From Phytophthora sp. 'mugwort' (lineage: Eukaryota; Oomycota; Peronosporomycetes; Peronosporales; Peronosporaceae), in the NCBI GenBank assembly GCA_033558025.1, contig JAUCEF010000006.1, positions 2,790,001 to 2,854,000 of the forward strand: 64,000 nucleotides of DNA. The letters run 5' to 3'. Both the position numbers and the translations under genes were made by a program. Below the pieces are notes generated by a model that had not been told where the DNA came from, ran no database searches, and saw only the letters and a list, made by a program, of their open reading frames with translations. Positions 39,371-51,500 of this stretch are shown here, piece by piece; the stretch's first letter is position 1, and every line of letters starts with the position of its first letter.

Positions 39371-42034
39371 AAACACAAAATCAGCTTCGCAAAATGTTAC
39401 CTAGGTAGGCAGGTAGGGAGGTAAGCTGGATCACAAGGCATCCGCGACAATTTGCTAATGTGCATATAGTACGTGAGTGCCAGCTTTGTCCTGTCGCATG
39501 AAATACTACACGATAGCTACCAACTATCGCCGGACGCCCCGCTCTGCCTTAAACACGGGGACGAGCTCAGCAAAATCCTGCCAGCATATAGCAGCTAGTA
39601 TTGCAAAACAAAATATCACGAGGTGAGACGACATCGAGGTGGACCTTTTGCATATCTTTTCCTTAACGAAGCAAATCGAATCAAGCAAACTCTGTTGCCA
39701 CATACTTGAGGTTGCCTGCTAGTTCCTTAGCATAGTCTACTGCGATTTACGCGTAAGCAGCTCTCGCAGGAGTTGTATCTGCCAGACCTGTCGATTCTCT
39801 TCGAGCTTCTCAGCTACTGATCGAATCTATTGCTGAGCTTCGCTCACCAGTTACTCGTCGGCAATGGTCCCCATGGCCGTATGAAAAGCGCAGACCAGCT
39901 CTACACCCGGTTTCAGCCCTTTCGGTGGGGAGCGTTAGAGTTACTCGAAACCAGGTTGTTTCAAATTGAGAGCCAAGCATCAGGTCAATCAATAATTTTA
40001 TTACTTTCAACTATCCATCAACAAGACGCCGTCTTGTATTGCGCTTCAGGCTGCTGTAATGATCTGGCTCCGCAACTATTAATTGCATTGGAGAAAGAGA
40101 GCGTCTTCATATTTGTCGGGTGCATCTCTCGCCGGGGATATGAGAGAGGTTGGCGGCATCCATCTGAGGTTAAATATAGCGAGATCGCGGCTGCTTACAT
40201 ATTTGACGAAGCTCGCGCTCTGCGAACGAAAGGGCTGCGTCTTCATCGTCGTCCTTCACCGTTTCTGGAGTCTTCTCTACGGCGTAGAGAAACAGTCTAG
40301 GATGAATTCAGCGTTCTCTCCTCTCCCGACAGCACTTTAACCACAGCAGCCTCAAATGTGGTGTCTTCACCGCATTTGGCGCGCTTGTACCCAAATATTT
40401 GGCTGTGCTAGAAAACGCCTTCGTTACATTCGTTGATGTACATGTAACGATGTCGACTTTCTCTCGCCGTGCCGGCTACTGTTGAAGTTGCAAGGACAAA
40501 ACGATTTATCCGATACTACTTAAACTTGCTGCAGGCAATTTCTGCCGTCATCGTGGCTTAGCGCGGGATTTCACCTATTTCCGCGGGAACAAAATAGAAC
40601 ATTGGCTGAATTATGTGTGGGCACACCTGTGCGTTATGCTTGTACCACCGACTTTTGTACCAGTTCTCGATCTCCGATGTTCGGCGATACGGGCTGCGAA
40701 CGCGGATATACCGACGCCGCGGCAATCGAACAGAGCGAAAGACCGTGAACAACTCAATTCAACGTACTGTATTTTTTCCGGACGTGTTCTTCGGTCTTCA
40801 TCCGGATGAAGCGTACGAAGAATACCGCGGCTGCATCGTTGGATAGGTTGTTCTTTTAAGCGACATATCTAAAACTCGTCCAAACAGGTATCACAGCAGA
40901 TACAGCAAAGCCGCATCTTGGTCTCATACAGATACAGCATCATTTTTATCACTTTTTGAGCATTGCTTGTAGGCTACCTTTCCATCGTGCTCCTACAAAA
41001 GCAATCGGGCGTTTTCCCATGCTACGCAACTTTGCTTCCACAATGTCTCCCTGCTGTCGAATAACCACATTTTACTCTGTGCATGGCGGTATCTCAAGCG
41101 GTTTACCATTCTTACCCTCAAGAAACGCCATATAATAGCAAACATATAATAGCAAACTTATATATTACAGATACAGTACGATGCATTTTCCTGTAGCGAC
41201 TTTCCCAATCCGTTACTTAACATAAGCAAACAATATTCCACTTTTGACGAAGCTCTTGAATGCACCTTTGGCTGTAGCCTCAGCACTCTTAATGTTGACA
41301 GGCTTGAGCTTAACTAAGCCCATCATTATAGGTTTGGTCGAATTGGAAGCGAATATGCAAGTGATATGCGTAACGCATGTGGGCATACACGTATTTATCG
41401 GATCGGGAGGCCGCGTATACACGAGGGCGTTTCCATAAAGATTTACTTAAGTGCGTTTGTACCACGTCTGAACCCGTGGTCGCCTCCATGGCCCATCGTC
41501 ATTATCGATAGCGCAAAAAATCCACGCGTATCCTGTGTTGGAGGCGGCTACCCATGCCTGTGGCACTCGATGGCTCTTCCTCCCACCTTGTTGCCGCACT
41601 CAATCCAATTCAGCCCTGATTTGGGATCCTGAAACGATGGCTACGAAAGCACGCTAATCGGGATTTTCATTTGTACCTGGAGAAGGTTCTAGACGCAGCC
41701 ATGGAATTATGGACTCGTCGCATTGGTAATGGTTACCATGGCACGTTTGAGCACTGTGAATATCCCCGAGACTCATTACGAGACGAAAAAAAAATTTCTA
41801 TGCATTGACAGATCTGCAGCTTTACTAGTGTAAGCTGCAATATATCACCCGTCATCTTCTCTCGTATCTACTCAGTCACTAACCATCAGTTGCTTCGTCT
41901 GGATCGTCTTGCATGTGATCTACGTCTTCTTGATCCGGTTTACCGGGCGCTTGAGGTGAGAATGCTCGGAAAAATCCAGCTGCAAACGAATTGTGGTTGG
42001 GCAGACCGATTGTAGCCGCAAAAGTTGTAGGATT
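39371..42034. other. Long stretch without a supported gene
   Basis: About 2.7 kb. CCTAGGTAGGCAGGTAGGGA near 39400 is a small GGTA/GGCA tandem. A 156-codon plus frame (39830-40300) and several frames of 60-90 codons have mixed composition and no motif. The stretch is AT-balanced and noncoding in appearance, probably old repeats. AAAAAAAA near 41786 and ATATAATAGC repeats near 41130 are simple sequence. Confidence 0.35.
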
Positions 42035-43518
42035 CTCCTCGCATTTAACCCCACATTCAAAAATCAACCAACAAATCAAATTTCAGAAGAACCTACAGTT
42101 GTAGACTGTTCTTAAGAGTTTAGTAGTAGTACTTGACTATGTCTTGGACGAGCGCGTGAAGCACATCCGTGAAGGTCGCCTTCGGCGGCGTGAACCAGCT
42201 GCGCCACAAGCACTCGTCCATAGGCAGCAGCGACTTTTTTATGCCTCTCATTCCCTGTCCCACACAATGTTGTCATTAGTATCACCGCGTACACGACAGC
42301 CTGGACAAACGCTGACCTTACTGTACTGTTTCACCTGGATCTCCTAGACGCCCTCCACGCTGTTCGTGCGGGCGCCGGTGACCGGGTCCACGTACTTCTC
42401 ACTGTGGTTGGCCCACAAGTGAGTGTAGTTCTGACCGCGCAAGTCTCCGTTATTGGCGATTGTGTGCTCGTCGTTGACGGGACGTACGACGCGAACTGGT
42501 CGCTCATGGTAGTGCGGCAACCATTTCGATAAAAAAAAAAGTGGATACAAAAAGTGCAGTGACATCAAGTCAAATAATGTAGCCACTTACCCAAGTCAAA
42601 TGTGCTTCTTGATGAGCTTCGACAGTGTCGGCTTCGTCCTGTCCTCATATGTGACGATCCCAAACCAACGGTCGGTCGTCCTGTCGACTCCCCCAAATAG
42701 CCAGTAGTCAGCGTAGCGCCGCCCGCGGTTGAACTTAGACTTCTTCTTTAGCGCTGTCTCGTCAATCTCCACTACATGGCCCTCGCCACCCACCTCCATA
42801 GGAATTGATAGCATCTTTTGGAGCAGATGTCACGCCAGTACGTATACCACTGCATGACCGCTTGTTGGTGCATGCCCACCATGGTGGCTCTTTTTCGTCA
42901 CCAGGGCGCACCAGTGACAGAGGAACCGCACAAGCTTCCTGAGCGGCAGTTTGCTCTTCGAAAAAAAGTAGCCGGTGTGCTCGCTGCGCGTGAGCAGCGT
43001 AACCTCTCGTGTCTGATGTACAGGCGCATGGACGTCATACATTTGTGGCACTAGAACGTCGGGGACTAAGTGCACCGACACGGCCCACTCCACCATCGAC
43101 GCCTGGTCGTGATGTTCATTAATGCGTCGAACGTGGTGCTGGCGAGTCCGCGGGTAGCCTCGACGTTTACTGGGCGCGGTAGACGTGGGCAGGCACTAGC
43201 TCCGTACGCGGCTGTCGTGCTTGAACGGGAAGGCATGGTGGTGTTGGTGATGGTGGGGCACGGCGACGGTTTGGGCAGGAGACGGGAAATTTGGAATTGA
43301 AGGCGCCAAAAGCCTTCAATTTTCCCGCCCGCCCACCGCTCGCAGAATGCTATGTGAGGCGATTCCTCAATATAAAGGATTTCAATGTATCTTTTACATG
43401 GATTCATCCCACATTCACTTCAAATGTGGGGCTCACCACACGTTATTTCCTCCGTGCAGTCAGCGTTCGCTATTAGGTGGAGTGCAATCTATCTGAATGT
43501 GGGGCTGTATGCGAGGAG
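42035..43518 (-). mobile_element. Merlin/IS1016-like DNA transposon relic with candidate inverted repeats
   Basis: The left end (42035-42059) reads CTCCTCGCAT, four variable bases, then CCCCACATTCA. The reverse of the same pattern ends the right side (43494-43518). Between them lies a minus-strand transposase. Extra CCCACATT and AATGTGGG words occur at 43408-43430, so the right terminus may be compound. No target duplication of 8-9 bp was evident. A hairpin (AATTGAAGGC and GCCTTCAATT arms, 43293-43320) lies inside the right part. Confidence 0.5.
42344..43096 (-). pseudogene. Merlin/ISXO2-like transposase
   Basis: Minus-strand frames: 42830-43096 (TGYFFSKSKLPLRKLVRFL, the N-terminal part), 42596-42814 (HVVEIDETALKKKSKFNRGR with the first catalytic Asp, then DYWLFGGVDRTTDRWF) and 42344-42586 (NHSEKYVDPVTGARTNSVEG, carrying the family NHS and TN-VE wording and the catalytic Glu). 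These belong to the ISXO2/IS1016 DDE group. There is a stop between the last two frames near 42590, beside GTAAGT, so either an intron or a break. A T/A run at 42530 also disrupts the sequence. Catalytic residues are recognisable, but the gene looks inactive. Confidence 0.65.
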
Positions 43519-43552
43519 AGCCAGTGTGAGATTAACTTTCACGGGGATCCAC

Positions 43553-44229
43553 TCACCATTGAACATAATTAGCACAATGTCTCTTGCTCCGCTTGGGGGC
43601 ATGTAGGGCTTCTAGGAGTGCTTCTCGCTCTTTTTGCTTGTCCAATTCCATTGCTTGCGCTGTTGTGTTATCTTTGATAACCTCAAACGAAGTGGAGTCA
43701 GGTCGCCTGTCCTGTACGGTGTCGAGATTATTTGCTGCAATTGGTCCGAACATCACAGCGTTTGCCGCCTCGTGGACCTAGCGCTCCACCCGCGCCCGCT
43801 TGTTCTAGCACGATGGAACTGAGCTGGGGGTTGCGCGTAGCTTCGTACGTATAATATCGCCTGGAAGCGGAAAGAACTCACCACCTGTCGATCCTCGTGC
43901 TTCAAAAGCCGCCAACGGTGCTGAGTGTTGCGCGGAAGTTATCCTGAATAGCCGCACGTATCTGCATTGACCGTTGTTGTTGGCTTTTTTCAAATAAATA
44001 CGCGTTCTCGTCATGAACCCCAACGCGCTTTTTGGACGCTTTCGGACTCGCGCGAACTTTGCCGGGCACTTCTCACAAAGCCTTCTTCTAGACCAAACGT
44101 AATCTCCTTGCGCCATTCTCCGCGCGAACTACCAAGAGTCTCGCCAACTTGAACCATTAGAGCAGCATCCAGCACGCGAGGCAGTACAGCGCGATTGCCT
44201 TGAATCGCTGCTGCGGTATTCGAATCCAC
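43553..44229 (-). other. Unassigned minus-strand ORFs
   Basis: Three neighbouring frames (44011-44229, 43805-44116, 43553-43756) of 67-103 codons. They contain plausible protein wording such as AALMVQVGETLGSSRGEW, LPGDIIRTKLRATP and DKQKEREALLEALHA. Together they may be a decayed gene or transposon ORF read from 44229 down. I recognise no family. Confidence 0.25.
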
Positions 44230-45139
44230 TAATCTGCAGTTTTGGGCGATGGGCTGCGGATGTCGCTACAGCAACACAGCCTAACAGCAATTATACAGCG
44301 ACTCCAAAATTGTCCACGAGCTGTATAGATCAAAGCAGGCCTGAAAACAAAGCAAACGTATCGCACACGATCCACTGAAACATGAAAGACAGCACAAATA
44401 GGGGAATGGAACCACAGTGACTCGGGTGTATAAGCTTTTAAACTAGGCAAAGACGGCGACAGCGCAACACAATACAACACATAACTAGCATCAGACAGCA
44501 TAGCAACAAGGGATAGATTAAGGGACGTGCGTATTTCTGGATTCTCATTGAGGGCGGTGAGGGTTGGACAGACGGAGGTGCGCCGGCAAAGCGAGGGTAC
44601 TCCCCTCGCCTAGAGGAGCTGATCGGGTCTATACTAGATAAGGCAAGCAGTAAAAACAGTTTGTGAGCAAGCTATGGCTACACGAGCTGTATGGATGAGT
44701 CTACCTAGCCGGGCCAGCAGTATGCCAACGAGGCACCCTCATGTCGCCAGGCAACAGCTCGAGCGTTCAGCACACGAAGATAGGTGGGAGACGCCTTATG
44801 TGCTTGTTGTCTGGTCTGTTTGTTATGACAGGTAGCTGTGGTCAGGTTTAGCTGCGACAGTTAGGCAGAATTACTTATGCAGCACCCATGAAATAGGCAC
44901 CTGCAACCCCTGTCTTATGAAAACAAGCATAAAAGCAGGATACGATATACATCTTAAAATCAAAGGACAAATCGGCTATAAATCCCAATACTTCACTATT
45001 GTAAACTCAGCAGTGGTTCGGCAACGACCAATCACAGGGCTCTAATAATATTAAGCCAATCCGATGCTTTTTGCAATTATGTGTGGTCTCGCATTGTATA
45101 GGGTTAGGTACACCATTCAAATCCCAAACAAAACCCCCT
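44230..45139. other. No gene seen; possible LTR-like or repeat sequence
   Basis: Noncoding. GCGAGGG and CCCCTCGC arms form a hairpin near 44591-44609. The segment 44620-44900 lacks frames and could be a solo LTR, but no second copy is in view. Confidence 0.3.
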
Positions 45140-45489
45140 TCATATCAGACAGCCTTTTACTTCGGCGGAACGGCAACTTCACGACGGCCTTGGTGTTCCG
45201 GCGTGACCAACCTTATCTACGGTACGCATTTCGGTCATCCATAGCCGACCCGACGAGCTGATCAGCAAATGTGTAGATAGACCGCAACTTAGCGCGGAAT
45301 GCCTTGATCAGCCTGTACCGCTTCTCGTGCCACCTTCGACAATACCTTTCGACTCAGATTTAAGTAAAAATTTAGCACACGACAGATTGTCGAAGTCGAA
45401 ACGTTTAGAAGCTGTAGTGAGAGCAACATTAAATTGCCACGAAATGCTTCGATGTAGAACGTAGGGTGATCTTGAGCGTAGAAATTCAC
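45140..45489 (-). pseudogene. Tc1/mariner-like transposase remnant
   Basis: The minus-strand frame 45289-45489 gives YAQDHPTFYIEAFRGNL, then STSTICRVLNFYLNLSRKVL and SKVAREAV, the helix-turn-helix end of oomycete Tc1-like transposases. In the adjoining frame down to 45140, DDRNAYRR, a stop, then GWSRRNTKAVVKLPF recalls the start of the DDE domain (DxxxxxRxYGxS...). The catalytic core beyond is absent. It is a short, broken relic. Confidence 0.6.
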
Positions 45490-46689
45490 AACTTGCAGCG
45501 CTTTTCCGACCAGAGCTGACGCCGGCTGCGCTAGGACAACGCGTCCTTCTTCTCGTTCTTGCTGCTACTCGCGCTACTATTCGCAGCCAAACCCAGCAAG
45601 TATGAGCTGCACTTGAGTCTCACTCGTCAAGTTCGGCCCTTAAGTCGCACTCAGCGAATCGAACACTGCCGCTGTCGGCCACTCGGCGCCGACCACTGCT
45701 CCTCAAACGCTCGCTCTCCACCACCCACAATTGGGAGACCTCTCGTGCTCGATCCGCGCGTGCAGTCACTGCGCTCTTTAGCTTACGATACTAGTTGTGC
45801 AGGTTGGAGGTATTCGCGAATATCTTCCTCGACGATTCTGCCGAGGATAAGCACCCATTTGTCTACTGTGTGATCCACTCCAATCTCGTCGTGTTCCCGG
45901 TTGACACAGCCCCTCGACATGCTGCGAAGTTTCCCCAACGTTGGCTACCCCGTTATCGGCTTGGACCGCGCACCTGCTACACGCCTTTTGCCGTACTAGA
46001 GCCTTCTACGACTGTTACCAAAAGGTTCTTCGTACTCGGAAAGCGAAACTCACGAACTCTCATCATCGCCTGCACTTTCCCCCCGTGTACTTCCGCACGG
46101 GTATCGTAGCTCAAATCCGAGCACGTAGTGCCCAGCTTTATTGGGCCGCTTTCGCCGTCGCAGTTCCACCAACTAATCACTCGACTTCCTCCGCGCTGCT
46201 TCACCAGCCACTGTTAGCTGAGCTCGCCTCGCGCTTCCTGCTGCTGCTGCCGCCTGGACAGGGGCATACATTGTTCGAGAAGATTCTCCTGCCGTCGTGA
46301 CATTCACTTACTGTTCGACTTCGCTTTCATTTTCCAATTGTGCCTCTCTATCGGCTACCTTCGTCGCCAATAGCTCGGCTAGGTAATGATAGTTCATCAA
46401 GAATGAAGCATGAACTAAAAACTGCTCTGAGGCTCGCATATCAGCTACTCACGCTTAGGACAATACATAAGTTTCACTATCCTGGTATTCGACTAAGTAA
46501 AACCGAAGAAGACACTTGTGGCTGCTGCGTGTATCTTGACATTCACCTGCAACTGGTTTAAATAACTAAGACAGAAGGCACTTGTCCTCAAGAAAAAATG
46601 GATACTGATACTCTGAGACATTTGTGCCGTACTTTACTAAGACATACACAGCAATTCACGCTCACGACCAACACTAGTCCGATGAGATT
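45490..46689. other. No gene identified
   Basis: Overlapping chance frames on + (45559-45873, 45795-46109, 45941-46300) are Leu/Ser/Thr-rich with no motif. Given the neighbours, it is likely repeat debris. Confidence 0.3.
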
Positions 46690-47285
46690 ATCCCTGGTAC
46701 GTATGAATACGGGTCCGATTGTGGTCCCGACTCTCTTGATGATGGCGATCAAGTGGATTGTAATGATGGAGTGGGGGTGGCACCTAACGCAGTGGAGCTG
46801 CCGCCCACACGACACTGCAGTGTCCTCACACTAGCCGAGGGTTTTGGTGGCTGCATCTCAATGCCTCATTACGGCCAGATTTGGTCGTCCGATGAATATT
46901 TAAACAGTGATCTCATTCTGCAAAAGTTTTTGGTGGCAAACATCAATGATAATATGTTTACGGTGGACAAGACCAGGCGGAAATCGCTGATTCACTTTTG
47001 CAGTCTTTATCGCATATCTATACTACTAAATGATGCAAACAACGGTGTACCCACTGCTAAAGTCAGCTTCAGCCTTCTGAGTAACTGTGTGTGGCAAACA
47101 AATCGAAAGTGGTGCTTATGCTTTTCGCGTTTCCCTCGGTGTTTTCATTCAAAAAGGTGGTGTTGCGCTTCTTGCTGCTTTGATACTCGCACGACATCAT
47201 GATCGGATCATTGCATGTGTCATAAGGGCAACTAAGGGATTCCGGTGGACGCGCCCGTGCATGGACAAAATACCGGAGGTGTAAC
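46690..47285 (+). pseudogene. Unclassified transposase-like relic
   Basis: The frame at 46753-47040 reads GVGVAPNAVELPPTRHCSV, LAEGFGGCISMPHYGQIW and SSDEYLNSDLILQKFLVA. After a frame change at about 47080 it reads SNCVGKQIE-like wording and then HHDRIIACVIRATKGFRW. This fits, from memory only, a repeated oomycete protein family with DNCxGQNK and PGHSHxxxDR-like motifs, suggestive of a transposase-derived (DUF7869-like) domain. The expected Asp is replaced by Ser here. Family membership is a weak call; the coding remnant is better supported. Confidence 0.35.
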
Positions 47286-48511
47286 CGCAGAGGGCAACGA
47301 GGCGAATGACATGTCTCTGGAAGATCGGACTTGCCAGCGTCGAGCTTCGCGGAAAGATTAACGATAGGACGAGAGGACACTGCGATAGCCGGTTTCGAGC
47401 GCCCGCTTTTGGAACTGGTGGCCAACCGACGGATGAACAGGACGATGGGTACTTGGCCTTGGCGACCAACTAGGAGATGTTCTGGATTTCGAGAGGGGAG
47501 TTAAAACCTGGGTATGCTCCGCTGGTGGACGCTTAACGAACGGTACGAAAGGGCTAGGGACGGTCTACCAGGGCTAAGACGAAGCGCTAGATTGGCTGAC
47601 GAGAACGCTGAGGTAGATGGTACGTGAAGACGACTTACTGATGTTCTAAGTCGTGAGAGGGGAGTTTTCGAGCCGGGGAATTGTTGACAGCACGATAGAT
47701 TTAATTGGAGCTCGAAGAACGGAATGGTGGAATTGTGCGGTTATATATTTTTCTAATTAGGTGGGTGTGGATGGAACGCCAAACATGGCAGTGGAGAAAG
47801 CACAACGAAAAGGGAGGCATTCCTCAAGGCGTGGCATTAACGGAACTTGTGGGATTTCAGGGAAAAAGCCTCCGGTGACTGATCTTGGACGTCGGCTTCC
47901 GTGGAAGGGGGGAGCCTTACCTGCGAAAATCTATACACGCCTATTGCATTGTGAGCAACGCGAGTACCGTGAACTGAGTTTTCTTATATTAAAACGATCC
48001 TGGACTAATACACTTCGTGAGGTGGAGCGAACTACTTCACTCACCGCTAGCTGGCCGCACTTCCAACTATCTTTTCGAGATCGATCGTGTAATAGGTACT
48101 GTAGGTAGTAACACACATTTTTGTCGTCTTCGTAACAAGCATGAACCCTCACTGGGTGAAACCATGGTCAGGGTCTATTGCTGCCCAATAATGTCTGTGG
48201 TTGAACACCCGTGTGCCGCAGCGGGCTTAGTGTTCTGTCACCGAGCGTAGCGAGCCGTCAGGGGTTCTTGGGACCGCGCGGAGTGCGTAGTATGGGTGTA
48301 GTTTTTAAAAACCATGCCATCCGTCCTCTTAATTTTACCTTGCATACTTTTTAAGATGAAACCTTACTTAGGGATTAGTACCCCTATCCTTTCATCAAAT
48401 TGGGTTCAATAATTGAACAGGACCACCCTGAACCACCAACAGTTTGACTGGCTGGAGCTCAACTGCGTCACTACCAAAAGGCGCATTCACTCCGCACTCA
48501 CTCCGCACTCA
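47286..48511. other. Intergenic; upstream region of UTP20
   Basis: 47286-47700 contains two similar words (GTTCTGGATTTCGAGAGGGG and GTTCTAAGTCGTGAGAGGGG) about 170 bp apart, possibly retroelement untranslated debris. GAGCGTAGCGAGCCGTCAGG near 48243 is a GC-rich repeat-like stretch. Close to the gene lie TACTTAGGG (48365-48373), GTACCCC (48378-48384) and TTTCATCAAATTGG (about 48390-48403, a weak initiator). Confidence 0.35.
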
Positions 48512-51500
48512 ATGGAGCCTCCGCCGGCCAAGAAGCGGCGCCACCGCTTCCAGAAGGTCAAGGAGCGCGTAAGCAACCTACAGCATGAGCTCACACTACA
48601 CGCCAAGACGACGGGCGCCGTGGATGAGGCGTCGCAACTCTCGTTTAAGGAGGAGCTCGGCCTTCAAGCGGAGCTCACGACGCTCGATAGCTTCCAGTTC
48701 CTGTTCCGCGCGCTGCAGCCGCTGGTGACCACCACTCCGCAGCTGTTACATCACATTACAAAGGTGGTCAAGCGGCTGCAGAAGGAGCTGCAGGAGGCGA
48801 GAGACGACAGTGCGGACCCCGTCGTGCAGCGTCAGCGACTCGTGCCCGTGCTCAAGCTCGTCACGGCGCTCGCGCGAGAGCTCGGCAAGGAGTTTTATCC
48901 CCATTTCGCCAGCACGTTGCCGCTGGTGGTGGCAGTGATTGACACAAAGGACCCAGAGCTCAGTACGCAAGTATTCAAGACGCTCACGATGCTGTTTAGT
49001 TACTTAAGAGCGCAATTACTGTCTGATATGGACGCTGTGCACCAGTGTTACTTCCCGTTACTCGGCCACCTGAGAGAGTTTGTGCGCAGCTTTGCAGCAC
49101 AGACGTTGGCCGTATTGCTGCGACGAATCGAGTCCCCAAAGGCGCTGAAAAAGTACCTCCGTGCGTACTTGACAGCGCTCGTAAAGGGATCTGGACGCAC
49201 TGATGCGGTTTTAAGAGATGGCTCGGCCAAGTTATTATTTGCACTCGTCAAGAATGTGAATCATGGGTTCCACTCAAGGATGCGCGAAGTGCTCTTGTTT
49301 CTATTAGGCTCGTTCCGACCCAAGGACGCGGAGAAGGAGAGGGCGCATGAACACGTGGAGCAGCATGAAGCGGTATTTGAGATCGTGCACCAGACCTGCG
49401 GACTCATGTTGAAGCACACGGATGCGGACCATTCGGGTGAAATGCTCGCGTGTCTGGTTCTGGTGGTGAACAAGGTGGCGAATACTCGCCACGAGACGGA
49501 AGAGGTGCCTACAGAGGCAGATGATCTGTACTTAAGCCGTGTACTGCGAGTTCTGCTTGGATTTTTGATTTCGCGAACGGGTTCTTTACTTAAAGGAGCG
49601 ACGGATGCCAATGATGTGCGCGTACCGAGCGTACACAAGGTTTGCACTACGCTGATGTCGCCAGCAAACAAGGTGCTTGTCTCTCAGAGCACGGTACTGT
49701 GCGATGTGCTCATGCGGACGTTTGAAGCAGTTTGGCGACTGTTTCCTGCTGAAGACGATGTCGTCTCTGCTCAGGTTAAGGCCATTTTTGCTGTGGCAAT
49801 GAAGGATACACAAGGGTATTGGCGTCAGAAGCTTCTTGAGTTCGTGGATCAAGAGCTGCACAACGCACACGTTGACGTGGCGTTCGTCATTGAGTTTTTG
49901 ATTCCGAATGCTCTGGAGTTCGCGGTGAAGACTCTGGTGACGACAGACATGGGTACCTTCAGCGCGCTGCTGTGTCAGCTTGGTGACTACATCGTCGACA
50001 ATGCAGGAGAAATCAACGACGAGCAAAGCTCGTTTATTGTCCGCTCAAAGGTTAAGAGTCAGTACTGGCTGCTCTCGTTAGACGACATTGATTCCAACGC
50101 TGAGAAGACATTATTTGATGCTGGCCGGAAGCTCTTCAAGAACGAAAGTCAAGACGACAAGGAGAGTTTGGCCGTGAAGTGGAAGTTCTGCAAGGCCTTG
50201 CAGCTTCTGCGGTTGAATGATGCGAAGTTAATCAGCTTTACTACTCCGCTTCTCACAAAGTGCGACGAGCGATTAAGAGACGAATCTTCAGCTTTAGCAA
50301 CTCAAGTTGCGTCACTGCGTGCTGAGTTGTGGCAGTTGCAAGAGATTGCAAAACATCAGTGCAAGATCAAAGATTCAGTGATGACGACGACGTTTGTGGA
50401 GCAGGTTTTGCTGGGAAAAGAGTCTTCGTTCAAGACCTTGTCGACGCTCTTGATATTGATTGATATGGAACCTATAGAGAAGCAGCGGACAGTGCTGACG
50501 GTCGAGGCGTTCCCTCGTGTGGCCAACTCACTCCTTGCAACGCTGCGATCACCTGCGCATGAGCTGCGTCTGGTGGCACTCGAGTTGCTGGATCGGTTCA
50601 AGCGCTTGGATTTCCTCGACTCTGACAGCGGCTCGCTCAGCGGTCCATGCGATCTCCCGGACCTTCTCGTAAGCCTCGAGCTTTCATGCCAAGACATTTC
50701 TGTGGCCACTGAGCGTGAGGTCGTGCGTCTACTGACGCGAGTGAAGGTTCTCTGTGGGTCGTCTCAGACTCCCGAAGTGTACAAGAAGATTGCTGTGAAC
50801 CAGTTACTGGGTCTGTACCACGTCAAGTTTGCCACGATCTGGCCGCACATTGCTACCGCCGTGGAGACAGCTGTGCGCTTGCATTTCAACGCGTTTTGGC
50901 CATGTATTAGCGCGGAGCTGCTGGTGGCTTCCCTCCGACACGAAGATGGTAGCGATGGAAAGCAGGATTCCGAGCTGGGCAGCTCAAGCGCTGTAGTCGA
51001 CGATTTCGAGCGTGTGTGCATGCTGGAGCAGGGGAAGACGCGTGTAGCAAGCGTTACTGATGCTGCCACTCACCATTCGCTGCTTTGGAAAGGGCTCATG
51101 AAGTTCGCGGACCTGGTCGAAGCCAAGACGAAGTTCATGGTGCCGCTCTTTCTTACGTTTCTGCGTGACCAATACACCGTCATTTACACTGACGAACTGA
51201 GTGACAAACGTCTCGAAGAGTTTGACCAGGCGCTGGCGAAACTTGAAGAAGCAGCTCATGGCAACAATGATACGGAATGTCCTGACTGGCGCCACCCTGT
51301 CGAGTTCCAGGGCCTGACTACCAAGGAAGTGCGTGGCAAGTTTGTGGACCAATTGAAGCTGTTTGCTGTCTTCCACAATATGAAGGGGGCCTATGCGCAG
51401 CAGTTGCTGCACGCACTCTTTTTTGATCTATTGATGAAGTCGGATGAAGTGGTCTCGAAGCTGGCTTTGCAGTGTCTGTACGCGTTCGGTAGCAAGGCTA

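Noticed and set aside
39830..40300. 156-codon plus frame
   Set aside because: No motif, mixed composition, competing frames on the other strand and no promoter or splice signals; a chance frame.
40558..40846. Short frames on both strands with mildly protein-like wording
   Set aside because: Neither frame has a recognisable domain or continuation; not supported as a gene.
41213..41438. Small hydrophobic plus frame and overlapping minus frame
   Set aside because: The apparent membrane stretch is short and both strands are open in an AT-rich area; not convincing.
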